Made by a program: the position numbers and the translations under genes. The notes below the pieces were generated by a model. The model was not told where the DNA came from and searched no databases. It was given only the letters and a program-made list of their open reading frames with translations. Below are positions 13,760 through 13,820 of a stretch of 13,820 nucleotides of DNA, piece by piece. The number at the start of each line of letters is the position of its first letter. The first letter of the stretch is position 1. This DNA is from Myxococcota bacterium (lineage in GTDB: Bacteria > Myxococcota_A > UBA9160 > PR03), in NCBI GenBank assembly GCA_030066475.1, contig JASJBO010000148.1:1-13820 (forward strand), read 5' to 3'.

Positions 13760-13820
<61 letters not shown>

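Overview
The window is a high-GC bacterial segment with a tRNA-Asp gene at its right edge (minus strand, 5' end outside the window). Partial copies of the 3' end of that tRNA lie at about 249, 2174 and 4800. This looks like a chromosomal tRNA locus in which several mobile elements were stacked one after another. The truncated tyrosine integrase, the DUF2889 protein, the transposase remnant and the PIN-type toxin-antitoxin pairs are of kinds I associate with Myxococcota or other former Deltaproteobacteria, but taxonomy cannot be fixed from this sequence alone.

Layout. 1-248: a transposase N-terminal remnant, cut exactly where the first att-like tRNA fragment starts. 249-2270: a small cassette between two related att-like sites, holding a RHH antitoxin and PIN toxin pair, a DUF2889 protein and the C-terminal part of a tyrosine recombinase. 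2343-4800: a second block with a ParD-like antitoxin remnant without a toxin, a complete glutathione S-transferase-family gene that looks foreign in style, a short decayed remnant possibly of an L-2-amino-thiazoline-4-carboxylate hydrolase family gene, and the 3' half of a tRNA-Arg(TCG). 4800-13760: the largest block, with the five-gene minus-strand operon and a second PIN/RHH pair, ending at the tRNA-Asp.

The centrepiece is the operon at 12720-5027. It is transcribed leftwards in the order SWIM zinc-finger protein, DUF5691 protein, MoxR-type AAA+ ATPase, DUF5682 protein and von Willebrand factor A (VWA) protein. Four of these classes correspond, as I recall, to the E. coli yehQ, yehL, yehM and yehP products; DUF5691 is the extra partner. 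Tight coupling (GTGA overlap, 37-bp gap, 73-bp gap, 8-bp overlap) argues that the products act together. A reasonable hypothesis is an AAA+ ring with a VWA adaptor that remodels or activates a target, with the SWIM protein as a nucleic-acid or protein sensor and DUF5682 as a possible enzyme. The biological role of this gene set is, to my knowledge, not established. Its position between tRNA-derived att-like sites and beside a toxin-antitoxin pair suggests accessory cargo, perhaps with a defence or stress role; that part is inference.
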